A DNA stretch of 64,000 nucleotides from assembly GCF_002080435.1 (NCBI RefSeq), contig NZ_CP020539.1:310001-374000 (forward strand). Direction: 5' to 3'. The stretch is from Sphingobium herbicidovorans (GTDB lineage: Bacteria; Pseudomonadota; Alphaproteobacteria; Sphingomonadales; Sphingomonadaceae). The notes beneath the pieces are model-generated. The model saw nothing but the letters and a program-made list of their open reading frames with translations, ran no database searches and had not been told where the DNA came from. Every line of letters begins with the position of its first letter. Position 1 is the first letter of the stretch. A program made the position numbers and the translations under genes. Below are positions 42,352 to 51,878 of this stretch, piece by piece.

Positions 42352-44937
42352 ATGTCTTCTGAAATTCGCCGACGGCAGCGTTTGCCGCTTCTCGCCACCA
42401 GCATGATGGCCGGTGTCGCGGCTAATCTGTTCGCGCCCGCGGCACTGGCGCAGGCCGAAGCCCAGCCGCAGGCAGCAGCGCAGGATGGCGGCATCGCCGA
42501 CATCATCGTCACGGCCAACCGCCGCCAGGAACGCAACCAGGACGTGCCGATCGCCATCACCGCTTTCTCGCCCGACCGGCTTGAGCAGCAGGGCATCGCC
42601 AAGGAGCAGGATCTGCAGGCGAGCGTGCCGTCGCTGGTCGTAGGTCCCAACGGCCAGGGTTCGCGTGACGCACAGTCCTTCACCATTCGCGGTCAGGGCG
42701 CAACTTTCCAGGCATCGCCGGGCGTCGTCGTTTACATGAACGAAGTCCCTTTGCCGGCGGGCATCACGCTTAGCCAGCAGGGTGGCCCTGGCAACTTCGT
42801 GGATCTTGAGAATCTGCAGGTCCTGTCCGGCCCGCAGGGTACGCTCTTCGGCCGGAACACGACCGGCGGCGCGGTTCTGCTGGTGCCAAAGAAGCCAACC
42901 AACAATTTCGGCGGCTGGATCAAGGGCGAGATCGGCAATTATGACCGCCGTTATATCGAAGGCGCGGTTAATATTCCGGTCATCGAAGACAAGCTGCTGG
43001 TTCGCGTCGTCGGCGCATTCCATGACCGCGACGGTTATACGCGCGATGTCGTGTGGAACAAGGATCGCGACGACGAGCATTGGTATTCGGGCCGCATCGG
43101 CATTACCTTCAAACCCACCGAGACCATCGAAAATTACACGATGATCTATGGTGCGAAGTCGAGCAACAATGGTGCGGGCTTTGTGCATAAGGGTTACAAC
43201 ATCGATGGCGCTGGTGGCCTGGCCCAATTGGGACTGTGCGCGAACGCCCCGGTTGCAGCAATCGGCCCGTTTTCATGTGATGTCTATCGTGCCGCTACGG
43301 CTCGAGCAGACGCACTTGGCCCCCGGCAGACCGCGCTCGGCGTCGATATCTTCTCGCGCACCAAGACCTGGGGCGTCACCAACACGACCGATTTCGAGCT
43401 GAGCGACGAACTGACGCTGCGCAACATCGTCAGCTTCCAGAAGCTGGAGCTGGATTATGCCTATGACAGCGATGGCACCGTCCTGCAGCAGCATGACGTC
43501 GATCCCAATCGTCTGCCCGCGCCGGGCCAGGTCGTGCTCCCCGGCACGAACATTCCGCTCACCTATTTCAACGAGAATGATCCGGGCTTCCCGCGCGATG
43601 ATCTGAAGCAGTTCACGGAAGAATTGCAGTTGCAGGGTTCCACGCTGGACAAGCAACTGACCTACACCGTTGGCGGCTTCTATTATGACCAGCGGCCAAG
43701 CGGCACGCAGGCCGGCAGCGCGATCGTTTACTGCCCGGCATTCGCCACGGGGTCGGACCTCGATAACCCCGTGCCCTTGCCCGGGGGCGACGTCTCATGC
43801 CCCGGCAACTACAGCACCTATGGCACGACCCAGACGTCCAAGGCGCTCTATGCTCAGGCGACGTTTGACTTCGGGGCGGTATCACCTGCTCTGGAGAGCC
43901 TGCGTCTGACCGGTGGCTATCGTCACACCTGGGATAAGGTCCGCGGTTACTCCACGGCTTTCTTGCCCAATGCAGATGGGACCACTGCGACTTGTTCATC
44001 GACAGGCCTGTCAGTACCCATCGCGACCGCAGTGGCAGACTGCAACTATACGGCTGAACTGAACAGCAAGGCTTCGACCTGGCTGATCGGCCTCGACTAC
44101 AAGGTGACGCGCGACGTGCTGCTGTTTGGCAAGGTCAGCCGCGGGTATAAGGCGGGCGGCTTCAATCAGCAGGCCGTATTCACCAATACCCGCACCTTCG
44201 AGCCGGAAACGGTCACATCCTATGAAGCTGGTTTCAAAGCTGACTTCCGCATTGCCGATGTGCCGTTCCGCCTGAATACCAGCGCCTATTTGCTGGATTA
44301 CAAGGACATCCAGCGGGCCGGGGCCGACTTTAATCCGGGATCGGGCGCTGGTGGTGCGGTCGTCCGTAACGCGGACGCGCGGATCAAAGGTGTCGAAGTC
44401 GAAGCTTCGATGCAGCCCTTCCAGGGGCTGGAGATCGGCGGCAACTTCAGCCACACCGACGCGAAGTACAAGACTTATGAGTTTACGACCAACACCGGAG
44501 GCCTCGGCTGCAACGGCGGTGTGGCGCCCGGGGGGACGGTGGATCTAAGCTGCCTGCCCTTCCAGTATGTTTCGCCCTATATCTGGAGCATTCATGCCAA
44601 TGCGACGGTGCCGGTTGGCGATGATATGGGTAAGCTGAACTTCTTCGTGAACTATTCGCATACCTCGCGTCAGTATACCGATCCAGGCAATGTGCCCTCG
44701 GTGCAGCCGGGCGCTTATCTGGAAGCGTTTGGTCTGCTCAACATGTCGCTCGACTGGAACGATGTTGCGCGCAGTGGCTTCGATGTTGGCCTGTTCGTCA
44801 CCAACGCGACCAACAAGCTCTATCGGATCAGCAACACCAACGTCTTCCAGGGCGGTGGGCTGCTGTATCAATCGACCCTCTACGGCGAACCCCGCATGTA
44901 CGGTCTGCGGTTGAAATATCGCTTCGGCGGAGAATGA
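42352..44937 (+). CDS. TonB-dependent receptor
   Basis: An 861-aa outer-membrane receptor of the large sphingomonad group. A long signal peptide (ending AALA-QA), TonB-box-like DIIVTANRR, plug with PSLVVGPNGQGSRDAQSF and LSGPQGTLFGRNTTGGAV, and a barrel that finishes YGLRLKYRFGG. No Fur-like site was seen upstream, and the context is an SDR, so uptake of an organic substrate rather than iron is likely (inference). AGGGAGAG precedes the ATG. Confidence 0.93.
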   Translation: MSSEIRRRQRLPLLATSMMAGVAANLFAPAALAQAEAQPQAAAQDGGIADIIVTANRRQERNQDVPIAITAFSPDRLEQQGIAKEQDLQASVPSLVVGPNGQGSRDAQSFTIRGQGATFQASPGVVVYMNEVPLPAGITLSQQGGPGNFVDLENLQVLSGPQGTLFGRNTTGGAVLLVPKKPTNNFGGWIKGEIGNYDRRYIEGAVNIPVIEDKLLVRVVGAFHDRDGYTRDVVWNKDRDDEHWYSGRIGITFKPTETIENYTMIYGAKSSNNGAGFVHKGYNIDGAGGLAQLGLCANAPVAAIGPFSCDVYRAATARADALGPRQTALGVDIFSRTKTWGVTNTTDFELSDELTLRNIVSFQKLELDYAYDSDGTVLQQHDVDPNRLPAPGQVVLPGTNIPLTYFNENDPGFPRDDLKQFTEELQLQGSTLDKQLTYTVGGFYYDQRPSGTQAGSAIVYCPAFATGSDLDNPVPLPGGDVSCPGNYSTYGTTQTSKALYAQATFDFGAVSPALESLRLTGGYRHTWDKVRGYSTAFLPNADGTTATCSSTGLSVPIATAVADCNYTAELNSKASTWLIGLDYKVTRDVLLFGKVSRGYKAGGFNQQAVFTNTRTFEPETVTSYEAGFKADFRIADVPFRLNTSAYLLDYKDIQRAGADFNPGSGAGGAVVRNADARIKGVEVEASMQPFQGLEIGGNFSHTDAKYKTYEFTTNTGGLGCNGGVAPGGTVDLSCLPFQYVSPYIWSIHANATVPVGDDMGKLNFFVNYSHTSRQYTDPGNVPSVQPGAYLEAFGLLNMSLDWNDVARSGFDVGLFVTNATNKLYRISNTNVFQGGGLLYQSTLYGEPRMYGLRLKYRFGGE

Positions 44938-44941
44938 CAGG

Positions 44942-44975
44942 GAAGGGGCCGGGGAAACCTGGCCCTTTTTCTTTT
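44942..44975 (+). terminator. rho-independent terminator
   Basis: AAGGGGCC and GGCCCTT pair with one bulge around a GGGGAAACCT loop, directly after the TonB receptor stop, followed by TTTTTCTTTT. Confidence 0.75.
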
Positions 44976-45057
44976 CAGGCCCGGCGAAATCAGGTGCGCT
45001 GGCGGCTGGCGATCGCGCGGCCACGATGGCATTATGTTTGCGGGAAGGAACAAGGGC

Positions 45058-45561
45058 ATGACCGGATTGCCTCCAATGCTGGCCCCGCCGGCCATGTCGG
45101 ATGCACAAGCTCTCGCGGCTCTGGTCGGTGGATGGCAGCTGGTCCTGTGGACGACCTTCCATAGTGATGGCACCAAGGATCACCCGTTCGGTACGGACGC
45201 CATCGGCCAGATCATGTACAGCGCCGATGGTCATATGAGTTGTCATCTTATGCGGACGGATCGGCCGCTGTTCGGCAAGCCCAGCGTATATCAGGTGAGC
45301 GACGAAGAGCTTGGCCAATCCATGCGGGGCTATAGTGGCTATTTCGGTCGCTTTTCGATCGATGCCGCTGCGGGCGTCATCACGCACCATGTCGATGGAG
45401 CATGGTATCCCGACTGGATCGGTTCCGATCAGGCGCGCCGCTTTGCCTTTTCCGGCGACCGGTTGTTTCTGGAGGCGGAGATTGGCACGGATCTGGTGCG
45501 GATTGAGTGGCGACGGGTGGTTACGGACGATTCGCGGCGGCTGGCCAAGGGGTTGCGCTGA
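45058..45561 (+). CDS. lipocalin-like domain protein
   Basis: A 167-aa protein of the lipocalin-like group (PF13924 type): LVGGWQLVLWTTFHSDGT at the start, then GQIMYSADGHMSCHLMR and HHVDGAWYPDWIGSDQARRF. AAGG lies before the ATG at 45058; an ATG eight codons earlier is possible. Such proteins bind or transform small hydrophobic compounds in catabolic clusters. It is followed after 49 bases by the GFA gene. Confidence 0.8.
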   Translation: MTGLPPMLAPPAMSDAQALAALVGGWQLVLWTTFHSDGTKDHPFGTDAIGQIMYSADGHMSCHLMRTDRPLFGKPSVYQVSDEELGQSMRGYSGYFGRFSIDAAAGVITHHVDGAWYPDWIGSDQARRFAFSGDRLFLEAEIGTDLVRIEWRRVVTDDSRRLAKGLR

Positions 45562-45610
45562 GTGCGTTCAACGCAAGTTTTGAAGAAATGAAGTATCGGG
45601 GAGAATAGGG

Positions 45611-45982
45611 ATGTTGGCCCAGTGCAATTGCGGGCATCTCCGTGCAATGTGCAGTGGCTTGCCGACGCGCGTATCTATTTGCCACTGTCTCAGTTGCAAA
45701 AGACGAACGGGTAGCGCTTTTGCGTGGAACGCCAGTTTTCCTGAAGATATGGTGCAGATTGCGGGGGCCTATCACAGCTTTTCCAGAAAGACGGACAGCG
45801 GCCGTACCAATGTCTATCATTTCTGTCCGTCATGCGGATCGACGCTATTCTATCATGTCGAGATGCGACCGGGTACAATTTCGATCCCCGTGGGCGCATT
45901 CGCCGACCCCGATTTCTCACCACCAACCGTGGAACTGTTCGATGATCGGCGACCGGGTTGGTGCGAAATAGATCTGAGCTGA
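45611..45982 (+). CDS. GFA (glutathione-dependent formaldehyde-activating-like) family protein
   Basis: A 123-aa zinc protein with the three family Cys clusters: CNCGHL at the N-terminus, CHCLSCKRRTGSAF about residue 24-37, and FCPSCGSTLFY near residue 70. The family name derives from Gfa, but most members, as here, are of unknown role and can modify or bind glutathione adducts. It is downstream of the lipocalin-like gene, same strand. Confidence 0.88.
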   Translation: MLAQCNCGHLRAMCSGLPTRVSICHCLSCKRRTGSAFAWNASFPEDMVQIAGAYHSFSRKTDSGRTNVYHFCPSCGSTLFYHVEMRPGTISIPVGAFADPDFSPPTVELFDDRRPGWCEIDLS

Positions 45983-46066
45983 GCAACTGCCTGCATTAAT
46001 TCGAAGCATGTCGGAAACGGTGATGCGGATCATAAGGGCGGAAGTCTCCAGCCAGATCATGACCAG

Positions 46067-46462
46067 TCACCCCGAAAGCCCTTCGATCATGCGCGCGGCC
46101 AGCGTTTCGGGCACGCGCAGTGGATTGAGATGCTCGGCGACTGACGAGATCCTTCCTTCCATGAAACCGAATATGAACACATAATTGTTCGAATATGGCT
46201 GCCCACCGCCGTAAACGCCTTGGGATCGGACTTCCGCCGCCACGCGGTCATCGTCTGCAATGATGGAGTCGATGCGAAAGGTGAGGCCATCGGGAAAGAC
46301 GGATTTCAGCATCCGGGGGACGGAGCGGTAGAGGTTCGTATCCATGTTCCCCGAAGCGGTCGTCCAGCATTGCAATTCCGGCGCGAACAGATCGACCGGG
46401 AAGGCACCGGCGGTCAGTCCTTCGAAAAATCGAAGTACCTGCCGCCGGTTCGCCTCTTTCAC
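46067..46462 (-). CDS. NTF2/SnoaL-like protein coupled to KstD-like gene
   Basis: A 131-aa protein (VKEANRRQVLRFFEGLTAGAFPVDLFAPELQCW) of the NTF2 fold that ketosteroid isomerase and several dehydratases share. It starts at a GTG at 46462 which overlaps the TGA of the flavoprotein gene (GTGA). The C-terminus is helical (PETLAARMIEGLSG). Translational coupling to a steroid-dehydrogenase-like enzyme suggests a shared substrate, perhaps double-bond isomerisation or dehydration (inference). Confidence 0.75.
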   Translation of the reverse strand: MKEANRRQVLRFFEGLTAGAFPVDLFAPELQCWTTASGNMDTNLYRSVPRMLKSVFPDGLTFRIDSIIADDDRVAAEVRSQGVYGGGQPYSNNYVFIFGFMEGRISSVAEHLNPLRVPETLAARMIEGLSG

Positions 46463-48147
46463 GCGTTGCTGCCGGTCATGTGCCGTGCCGCGACATAGGC
46501 CGACGTCATGGCCGGGCCAATGGTCACGCCCGCGCCGGGGTAGCTTTCGCCCATTGCCGAAGCGGCATTGTTGCCCACCGCGTACAGCCCGACTATCGGT
46601 TCGCCCGCATCGTCCAGAACCTGTGCCTTTGCATTTGTCAGCAGACCGCCATTGGTGCCGATGTCCCCCGGATAGATGGGGATGGCGTAGAACGGCCCCT
46701 TGTCGATCGGACGCAGGCACGGGTTCGGCCCGTGGCGGAAATCGCCATACATCTTGTCATAGGCTGCCTCGCCGCGATGGAATTCGGGGTCCTCGCCCTT
46801 CGCGGCATGGGTGTTGAATCGTGTCATCGTTGCGGACAGCGTCGCGGGATCGACGCCGATCTGCCCGGCGAGTTCCTCGATCGAACGACCCTTTTTCAAA
46901 ATGCTGCGCACGCCTTTGCTGTGAAGGAAAGTCGGCATCAGCGGATAGAGCGGCCCCATCGGGAATTTGTGGCGATATTCCTGGTCAAAGATCATCCAGC
47001 TGGGGTTCGCGTCATTATGTTCGGCATCGCGCCGCGCCATCTGCTGACCGACGATATGATAGGAAGCGGCCTCATTCAGATAACGCTTGCCGCTCTGGTT
47101 CACCATGATGCAGCCGGGCAGCGCGCGTTCGATGGTGCAAAGGCGGCCGCGATCCTCGCCAGGCACGTAGAAAACCGGAGCGGCCCAGGCGGATTGCAGG
47201 TTCAGCGTGCGAGCGCCGATCGCCTCGCCCGCGCGGATGCTGTCGCCGGTATTGCTCGTCACGCCGCCTGAATATTGAGCGGTGGGGTAGAGCGGCGCAT
47301 TGGCGTTGCGCATCGTCTGGTTCTTGTCGAACCCGCCCGCCGCCAGCACGACGCCCTTGCGGACGCCGATGCGGTAGGGCTTGCCATCCTTTTCAACCAC
47401 GGCTCCGGTCACGCGGCTGCCTTCACGAACCAGGTCGATGAGGGGTGTCTTCAGCCACAGCGGCACATCTTGCTTGTCGAGCGCCATGCGCAGACCGCCG
47501 GTCAACGCGTTGCCCAGCGTCAGGCGACGATCCTTGCGCGAGGTCAGGCGGAAAGGAAGGTCCAGCCAGTAGCGCGACATGTTGACGACCAGATTCTTGA
47601 TCCAGCCCTTGCTGCGGTAGAGCAGTTCGCTCGTCTCGCTGAAATGCCAGTTGAGATAGCCGAACAGGCTGGCCGCGGGTGAGGCGAACCGCAGGCTGCG
47701 GATCTCGTTGCCCAATGGCTTCCCGTTGATCGGCAGCGGCAGGTGCGTGCGGTATCCTTGTGGCGATCCGCCAGGATTTTCCGCGTGATAGTCGGGATAG
47801 GGGAAGGCCATAAATTGAACGGGCGTGTTCGCCATCACCCATCGCAGCATGGGCGCTGCGTTATCGACATAGGCGCGGATATTTTCATCGGGTACATTGT
47901 CGGCGGACAGGCCGCGCAGATAGGTGAAGGCGTCGTCCAGATTATCCTCAAAGCCCGCGGCCCTGGCGACGTCGCTGCCCGGAATCCAGATGCCGCCGCC
48001 CGAGGTGGCCGATGTGCCGCCCCATAGTTCCGCCTTTTCGACGATAAGCACATCCGCGCGATTATGCGCGCCGACCAGACCGGCGAGCAGACCGCCCGCG
48101 CCCGATCCGACAACCAGAATATCGACTTCCTTATCCCAATTGCTCAT
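46459..48147 (-). CDS. 3-ketosteroid dehydrogenase-like FAD-binding oxidoreductase
   Basis: A 562-aa flavoprotein of the fumarate reductase/KstD family. The FAD site is VVGSGAGGLLAGLVGAHNRADVLIVEK, with GGTSATSGGGIWIPG. The C-terminal region GPFYAIPIYPGDIGTNGG closely follows the KstD active-site block with Tyr and Gly, and EAASYH plus NAGNN-type VGNNAASAMGESYPGAG complete the fold. The start is the ATG at 48147; the frame extends to a TTG at 48231 without need. A Delta-1 or Delta-4 dehydrogenation of a cyclic ketone is the likely reaction. A TTGACA at 48265-48270 may be its -35. Confidence 0.88.
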   Translation of the reverse strand: MSNWDKEVDILVVGSGAGGLLAGLVGAHNRADVLIVEKAELWGGTSATSGGGIWIPGSDVARAAGFEDNLDDAFTYLRGLSADNVPDENIRAYVDNAAPMLRWVMANTPVQFMAFPYPDYHAENPGGSPQGYRTHLPLPINGKPLGNEIRSLRFASPAASLFGYLNWHFSETSELLYRSKGWIKNLVVNMSRYWLDLPFRLTSRKDRRLTLGNALTGGLRMALDKQDVPLWLKTPLIDLVREGSRVTGAVVEKDGKPYRIGVRKGVVLAAGGFDKNQTMRNANAPLYPTAQYSGGVTSNTGDSIRAGEAIGARTLNLQSAWAAPVFYVPGEDRGRLCTIERALPGCIMVNQSGKRYLNEAASYHIVGQQMARRDAEHNDANPSWMIFDQEYRHKFPMGPLYPLMPTFLHSKGVRSILKKGRSIEELAGQIGVDPATLSATMTRFNTHAAKGEDPEFHRGEAAYDKMYGDFRHGPNPCLRPIDKGPFYAIPIYPGDIGTNGGLLTNAKAQVLDDAGEPIVGLYAVGNNAASAMGESYPGAGVTIGPAMTSAYVAARHMTGSNA

Positions 48148-48241
48148 TACTGCCCCATTCCGGTTCCGATATTGACGCGGATGGGCGGGCTTGCCGACGG
48201 ATGTCGATATTGCGCCGTTCCTCTCCCGCAAACTTCACGCG

Positions 48242-48270
48242 AACTGTGACCTTCCCTGCCATAATGTCAA
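48242..48270 (-). promoter_or_regulatory. promoter candidate for KstD-like gene
   Basis: On the minus strand TTGACA (48265-48270) lies 17 bases before ACAGTT (48242-48247). The -35 is perfect, the -10 is weak. It would allow separate expression of the KstD-like/NTF2 pair from the SDR genes upstream. Confidence 0.35.
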
Positions 48271-48359
48271 CTTCTTGCGTAGGTAGGTCGCGATTTTAAA
48301 ATGCAGCCGTGTGGCGTTTTGTTTGCCATCAGTACACAAGCTGGCGCCGGTCGCAAAGA

Positions 48360-49034
48360 TCAGCAGCGACCGGTCACTGGGATGCACGCACCCGTAACGG
48401 CTGCGGCGCTGTCCGAAAGCAGGAACGCGATGACGCTTGCGACCTGTGCGGGGGACACCCAGCGGCTGAAATCGGCCCCCGCCATGTCGGAACGGTTGGC
48501 GGGCGTGTCGATGATCGAAGGGAGGACGGCGTTGACGCGCACTCCATTGTCCTTTTCCTCGTCGGCCAGGGCTTCGGTGAGCTTTGCGATCCCGGCCTTG
48601 CTTGCGGCATAGGCGCCCATCCCGGCGGCAGCCTTGACCGCTGAGGCTGCGCCTATGCTGACAATTGCGCCGCCGCCTTCGCGCAGGGAGGGCAGGGCCG
48701 CTCGCACGGCATTTACCGCAGTGCGCAAGTTGATGTCGAACATTGTGGCCCAGGTGGCGACATCGCCGTCCGCGACGGTTTCCCAGCGGAAAGTGCCTGC
48801 GACATTGACGAGCGCCACGACAGGTCCGTTCGCGCCGATCGCTTGATCGATCGCCTTGGCCGCAGCGGCGGGATCGGACAGATCGACGCCGCCCAGATAG
48901 GCGTTTGGTCCGGTTGAACCTGCATCGGCGGCGCGGTCGATGCCCGTCACCCTATATCCGGCAGCGACCAGCGCCTGGGTCACGGCCTGCCCCAGCACGC
49001 CTGCCGCACCGGTCACGATTGCGTGAGTCTTCAT
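48360..49034 (-). CDS. short-chain dehydrogenase/reductase
   Basis: A 224-aa short SDR: VTGAAGVLGQAVTQAL cofactor loop, VNVAGTF in NNAG position, GAYAASKAGIAKL for the active Tyr/Lys. It is shorter than its neighbours and ends GACIPVTGRC. Same strand as the adjacent SDR block, with 171 and 212 bases of gap on its sides. Confidence 0.85.
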   Translation of the reverse strand: MKTHAIVTGAAGVLGQAVTQALVAAGYRVTGIDRAADAGSTGPNAYLGGVDLSDPAAAAKAIDQAIGANGPVVALVNVAGTFRWETVADGDVATWATMFDINLRTAVNAVRAALPSLREGGGAIVSIGAASAVKAAAGMGAYAASKAGIAKLTEALADEEKDNGVRVNAVLPSIIDTPANRSDMAGADFSRWVSPAQVASVIAFLLSDSAAAVTGACIPVTGRC

Positions 49035-49171
49035 CCCGCTTCTCCTACCTCAAATCCGCGATCCGACGGCTCGCCTATCTACGGGTGTTCTAGAGACATT
49101 GCCCCTCTACTTGAAAGAGCGGTGGCGCGCCGATGCGAAAGGGCGGAAAAAGTGCCGAAAGCTCGGCTTAG

Positions 49172-49199
49172 GGGTAGGCGGGGCCGGACCCGCCTACCC
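49172..49199. terminator. hairpin after the SDR block
   Basis: GGGTAGGCGGG (49172-49182) and CCCGCCTACCC (49189-49199) form a perfect 11-bp stem with a 6-base loop, immediately beyond the stop of the 49206 gene on the minus strand. No T-run, so it may act as a partial terminator or RNA stabiliser. Confidence 0.55.
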
Positions 49200-49205
49200 T
49201 TCTGA

Positions 49206-50066
49206 TCATATGCCCAGCAACGCGCGCTGTTGTTCGCCCAGTTCCGGATTACTCTGGTCCTGGAAAAAGGCGATACGGCCCGCGACTGCCTGTTCCGTCA
49301 TTTCCGGCTGGCTGGAGATCCAGAATTTGCGGGCGGCGAGACCTTCGACGAAGACGCGGCAGCCTTCGTCCAGGTCCATGCCGTAATTGGCCATCATATG
49401 CGCCATGGTTGCGCGGTGACCAGCGGCGCTTTCGGGTTCGCCCACGCCAGCATCGGCGTCGAAGATGCTGGTTTTCAGCATGCCCGGAATGATCGAGCAG
49501 ACGTTGATCGGCGCCTTGGCGACCTGCATCTCCAGATAGAGGCATTCGCTGAACGACTGGATCGCGTGCTTGCTCATGATGTAGGCGGTCTGCGTCGGCA
49601 TCTGGCCGAAGGAGCCGATGGACGCCAGATTGGCGATCCACGCTTCCTGGCCGACGCGCAGCATGTGGGGCACGAAGGCGCGCACGCCGTGCACGACGCC
49701 GTGGATGTTGACGTTGAGCGTCGTTTCCCAGCGCGCGGTGGGAATTTCCCACACATTGCCGATGGTTTCGATGCCGGCATTGTTGATCAGCAGGCGAACC
49801 GCGCCATGGCGGTCGAACACGTCCTGCGCCAGTGCATCGAGCGCTTCGGGCTTGGACACGTCAAGCTGGATGGCCTCCGCCTTGCCGCCAGCCGCGATGA
49901 TTTCGGCGGCGACCTTGTCGGCCCGGCCCTTGTCGATGTCGGTGACGACAACGGTCATGCCGATCTGGCCGCAGCGGCGGGCAAAGCCCATGCCGATCCC
50001 CGCGCCCGCGCCGGTGATGACGGCGACGCCGCCGGAAAAGACCTTTTCTTCTTCAGTCATGTTCAT
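49206..50066 (-). CDS. short-chain dehydrogenase/reductase
   Basis: A 286-aa SDR with ITGAGAGIGMGFARR, INNAGIETIG and QTAYIMSKHAIQ. The C-terminal tail after residue 230 (GCRVFVEGLAARKFWISSQPEMTEQAVAGRIAFF) is the extension seen in a branch of SDRs that oxidise bulky alcohols. Asp after beta-2 (VVTDIDKG) favours NAD. It is 21 bases downstream of the SDR at 50088 in one operon. Confidence 0.88.
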   Translation of the reverse strand: MNMTEEEKVFSGGVAVITGAGAGIGMGFARRCGQIGMTVVVTDIDKGRADKVAAEIIAAGGKAEAIQLDVSKPEALDALAQDVFDRHGAVRLLINNAGIETIGNVWEIPTARWETTLNVNIHGVVHGVRAFVPHMLRVGQEAWIANLASIGSFGQMPTQTAYIMSKHAIQSFSECLYLEMQVAKAPINVCSIIPGMLKTSIFDADAGVGEPESAAGHRATMAHMMANYGMDLDEGCRVFVEGLAARKFWISSQPEMTEQAVAGRIAFFQDQSNPELGEQQRALLGI

Positions 50067-50087
50067 GCTTCTCCGAAAGGGAAGGGG

Positions 50088-50882
50088 TCAGATCGATGTC
50101 AGCGATGCGGGCGCAGCGGGCAGATAATGGTGGTAATAGCCGGCCGTCCAACCGCCATCGACCGCAAGTTCAGCGCCGCAGATGTAGCTGGCCTCGTCCG
50201 AGCAGAGGAAGAGGCTGGCGGCGGCGATTTCCTCGGGCTCGCCGATCCGCTGCAATGGTACGCGTTCATAGCCGTAATTCTTCGCATCGCCTTCCAGCGC
50301 CTGCGGGTTGCCCATCGCCGTGTTGACGCCGCCCGGATGCACCGAATTGACGCGCACGCCCTGATGGCCAAATTCCAGCGCCGCGCTTTTGGTAAAGCCG
50401 CGCACCGCCCATTTGGAGCTGCTGTAGAGGGACACCGAGTTAACGCCGCGAAGGCCGTCTACCGACGATATGTTGACGATGGCCCCGCGTCCGGCGGCGC
50501 ACATCTTCGCCCCGACATGCTTGATCCCCAGCATCGTGCCCTTGACGTTGATGCCAAGAACGCGGTCGATGTCTGCGACGCTAAGCTCTGTGATCGGGCC
50601 GAAAGCCACGACGGCCGCATTGTTGACCAGCGCATCGATCCGGCCATGGCGGGCGATGACCGCATCGACCAGCGCGGACCAGCTGCCTTCGTCCGACACG
50701 TCGAGCCGCTGGAACATCGCGGCATCGCCAATATCCGCAGCCAGTGCCTGGCCTTCCGCCTCCAGCACATCGGCGATGACGACCTTTGCGCCTTCGCGGG
50801 CGAACAGGCGCACCGTCGCCTCACCCATGCCGCGCGCGCCACCAGTGATGATGGCGACCTTGTCCTGCAACCTTCCGGTCAT
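50088..50882 (-). CDS. short-chain dehydrogenase/reductase
   Basis: A 264-aa classical SDR with ITGGARGMGEATVRLF, VNNAAVVAFG and VSLYSSSKWAVRGFTKSAALE, plus the PGGVNTAMG loop. It resembles 3-alpha(20-beta)-hydroxysteroid dehydrogenases and is NAD-type (VIADV). Third-from-first gene of the GMC-SDR-SDR-SDR operon. Confidence 0.88.
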   Translation of the reverse strand: MTGRLQDKVAIITGGARGMGEATVRLFAREGAKVVIADVLEAEGQALAADIGDAAMFQRLDVSDEGSWSALVDAVIARHGRIDALVNNAAVVAFGPITELSVADIDRVLGINVKGTMLGIKHVGAKMCAAGRGAIVNISSVDGLRGVNSVSLYSSSKWAVRGFTKSAALEFGHQGVRVNSVHPGGVNTAMGNPQALEGDAKNYGYERVPLQRIGEPEEIAAASLFLCSDEASYICGAELAVDGGWTAGYYHHYLPAAPASLTSI

Positions 50883-50909
50883 TTTACCTGCTTTCCTTGT
50901 TGAACTGAC

Positions 50910-51860
50910 TTATTTGATGAAAGCCTTGAACGCTTCCCATGGCACATCCGACGTGTAGAGGGCAGCTTCGTCCATCGATCCTTCGGGGATGTGGAAGCCG
51001 GTCGTGTCCATCACCTGGTCGAATTGTGCAAGGGCGGTTTCTGGCGTCCAGTCCTTGTCGGTGGCGCGATAGCCCTGGGTGACGCCTGCGAACACACGCG
51101 TATAGCCACCGCCGCCCGCCGTGAACATCTCCCCATTGCAGGGCGTGCTGTCATGCGCGAGCATCGCGACGACCGGGGCAACGGCGCGGGCGGGGAAATC
51201 GCGTTCCATGAGGCCGTGAATTTCAGGCCCCATGAGCTGGGTCATGCGGCTTCCCGCGATCGGCATGATCGCGTTGATTTTCACGTCCTTGCCCTGGGCG
51301 CGGGTCGCTGAGGCGAGCCCGCGTGTCATCGCCCATACCGCGCCCTTGGCCGCCGGGTAGGGCACCGCGCTCCCCATGCCGAACCAGGATCCGGACGATA
51401 TGTTCACAATCCGCCCGAAATTCCGTTCCAGCATGCCGTCCCATACCGCCCGGCAAAGGTAGAAGGTGCCGCTGGCCGACACCGCCATATCATTGTCCCA
51501 TTGTTCATCCGTGACCGTGGCAAGCGTGCCCGAAGCGCTGACAATGCCGGCGTTGTTGACCAATATATCGACCCGTCCCCAGCGTTTTACGGCGTCGCCA
51601 ACGATTGCCGCAGCGCCTGCTGGCGTTGCTACCGTATCGCCATTGGCTTCGGCCATGCCGCCAGCGTCGCGGATTTCGCGCGCCGCAGATTCGGCATAGC
51701 CGCTATCCTTGCCTTCGCCCTGGAAGTTGCCACCCAAGTCGTTGACGAGCACCTTCGCACCACGCGCGGCGAGCAATTTGGCATAGGCTTTGCCCAGTCC
51801 TCCTCCCGCGCCCGTTACAATTGCGACCTTGTCGTCGAAACGCATCTCAGACATCGACAT
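50910..51860 (-). CDS. SDR of the 17-beta-HSD4 / multifunctional enzyme type
   Basis: A 316-aa SDR with the long form found in the dehydrogenase domain of peroxisomal multifunctional enzyme 2 (VTGAGGGLGKAYAKLLAARGAKVLVNDLGG). Catalytic residues are in NISSGSWFGMGSAVPYPAAKGAVW. The enzyme class oxidises (3R)-hydroxyacyl-CoA or 17-hydroxysteroids. Several ATG starts are close together (codons 1, 3 and 6). It is 18 bases downstream of the GMC oxidoreductase gene. Confidence 0.87.
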   Translation of the reverse strand: MSMSEMRFDDKVAIVTGAGGGLGKAYAKLLAARGAKVLVNDLGGNFQGEGKDSGYAESAAREIRDAGGMAEANGDTVATPAGAAAIVGDAVKRWGRVDILVNNAGIVSASGTLATVTDEQWDNDMAVSASGTFYLCRAVWDGMLERNFGRIVNISSGSWFGMGSAVPYPAAKGAVWAMTRGLASATRAQGKDVKINAIMPIAGSRMTQLMGPEIHGLMERDFPARAVAPVVAMLAHDSTPCNGEMFTAGGGGYTRVFAGVTQGYRATDKDWTPETALAQFDQVMDTTGFHIPEGSMDEAALYTSDVPWEAFKAFIK

Positions 51861-51878
51861 CTCCTTTTTTATGGCTTG

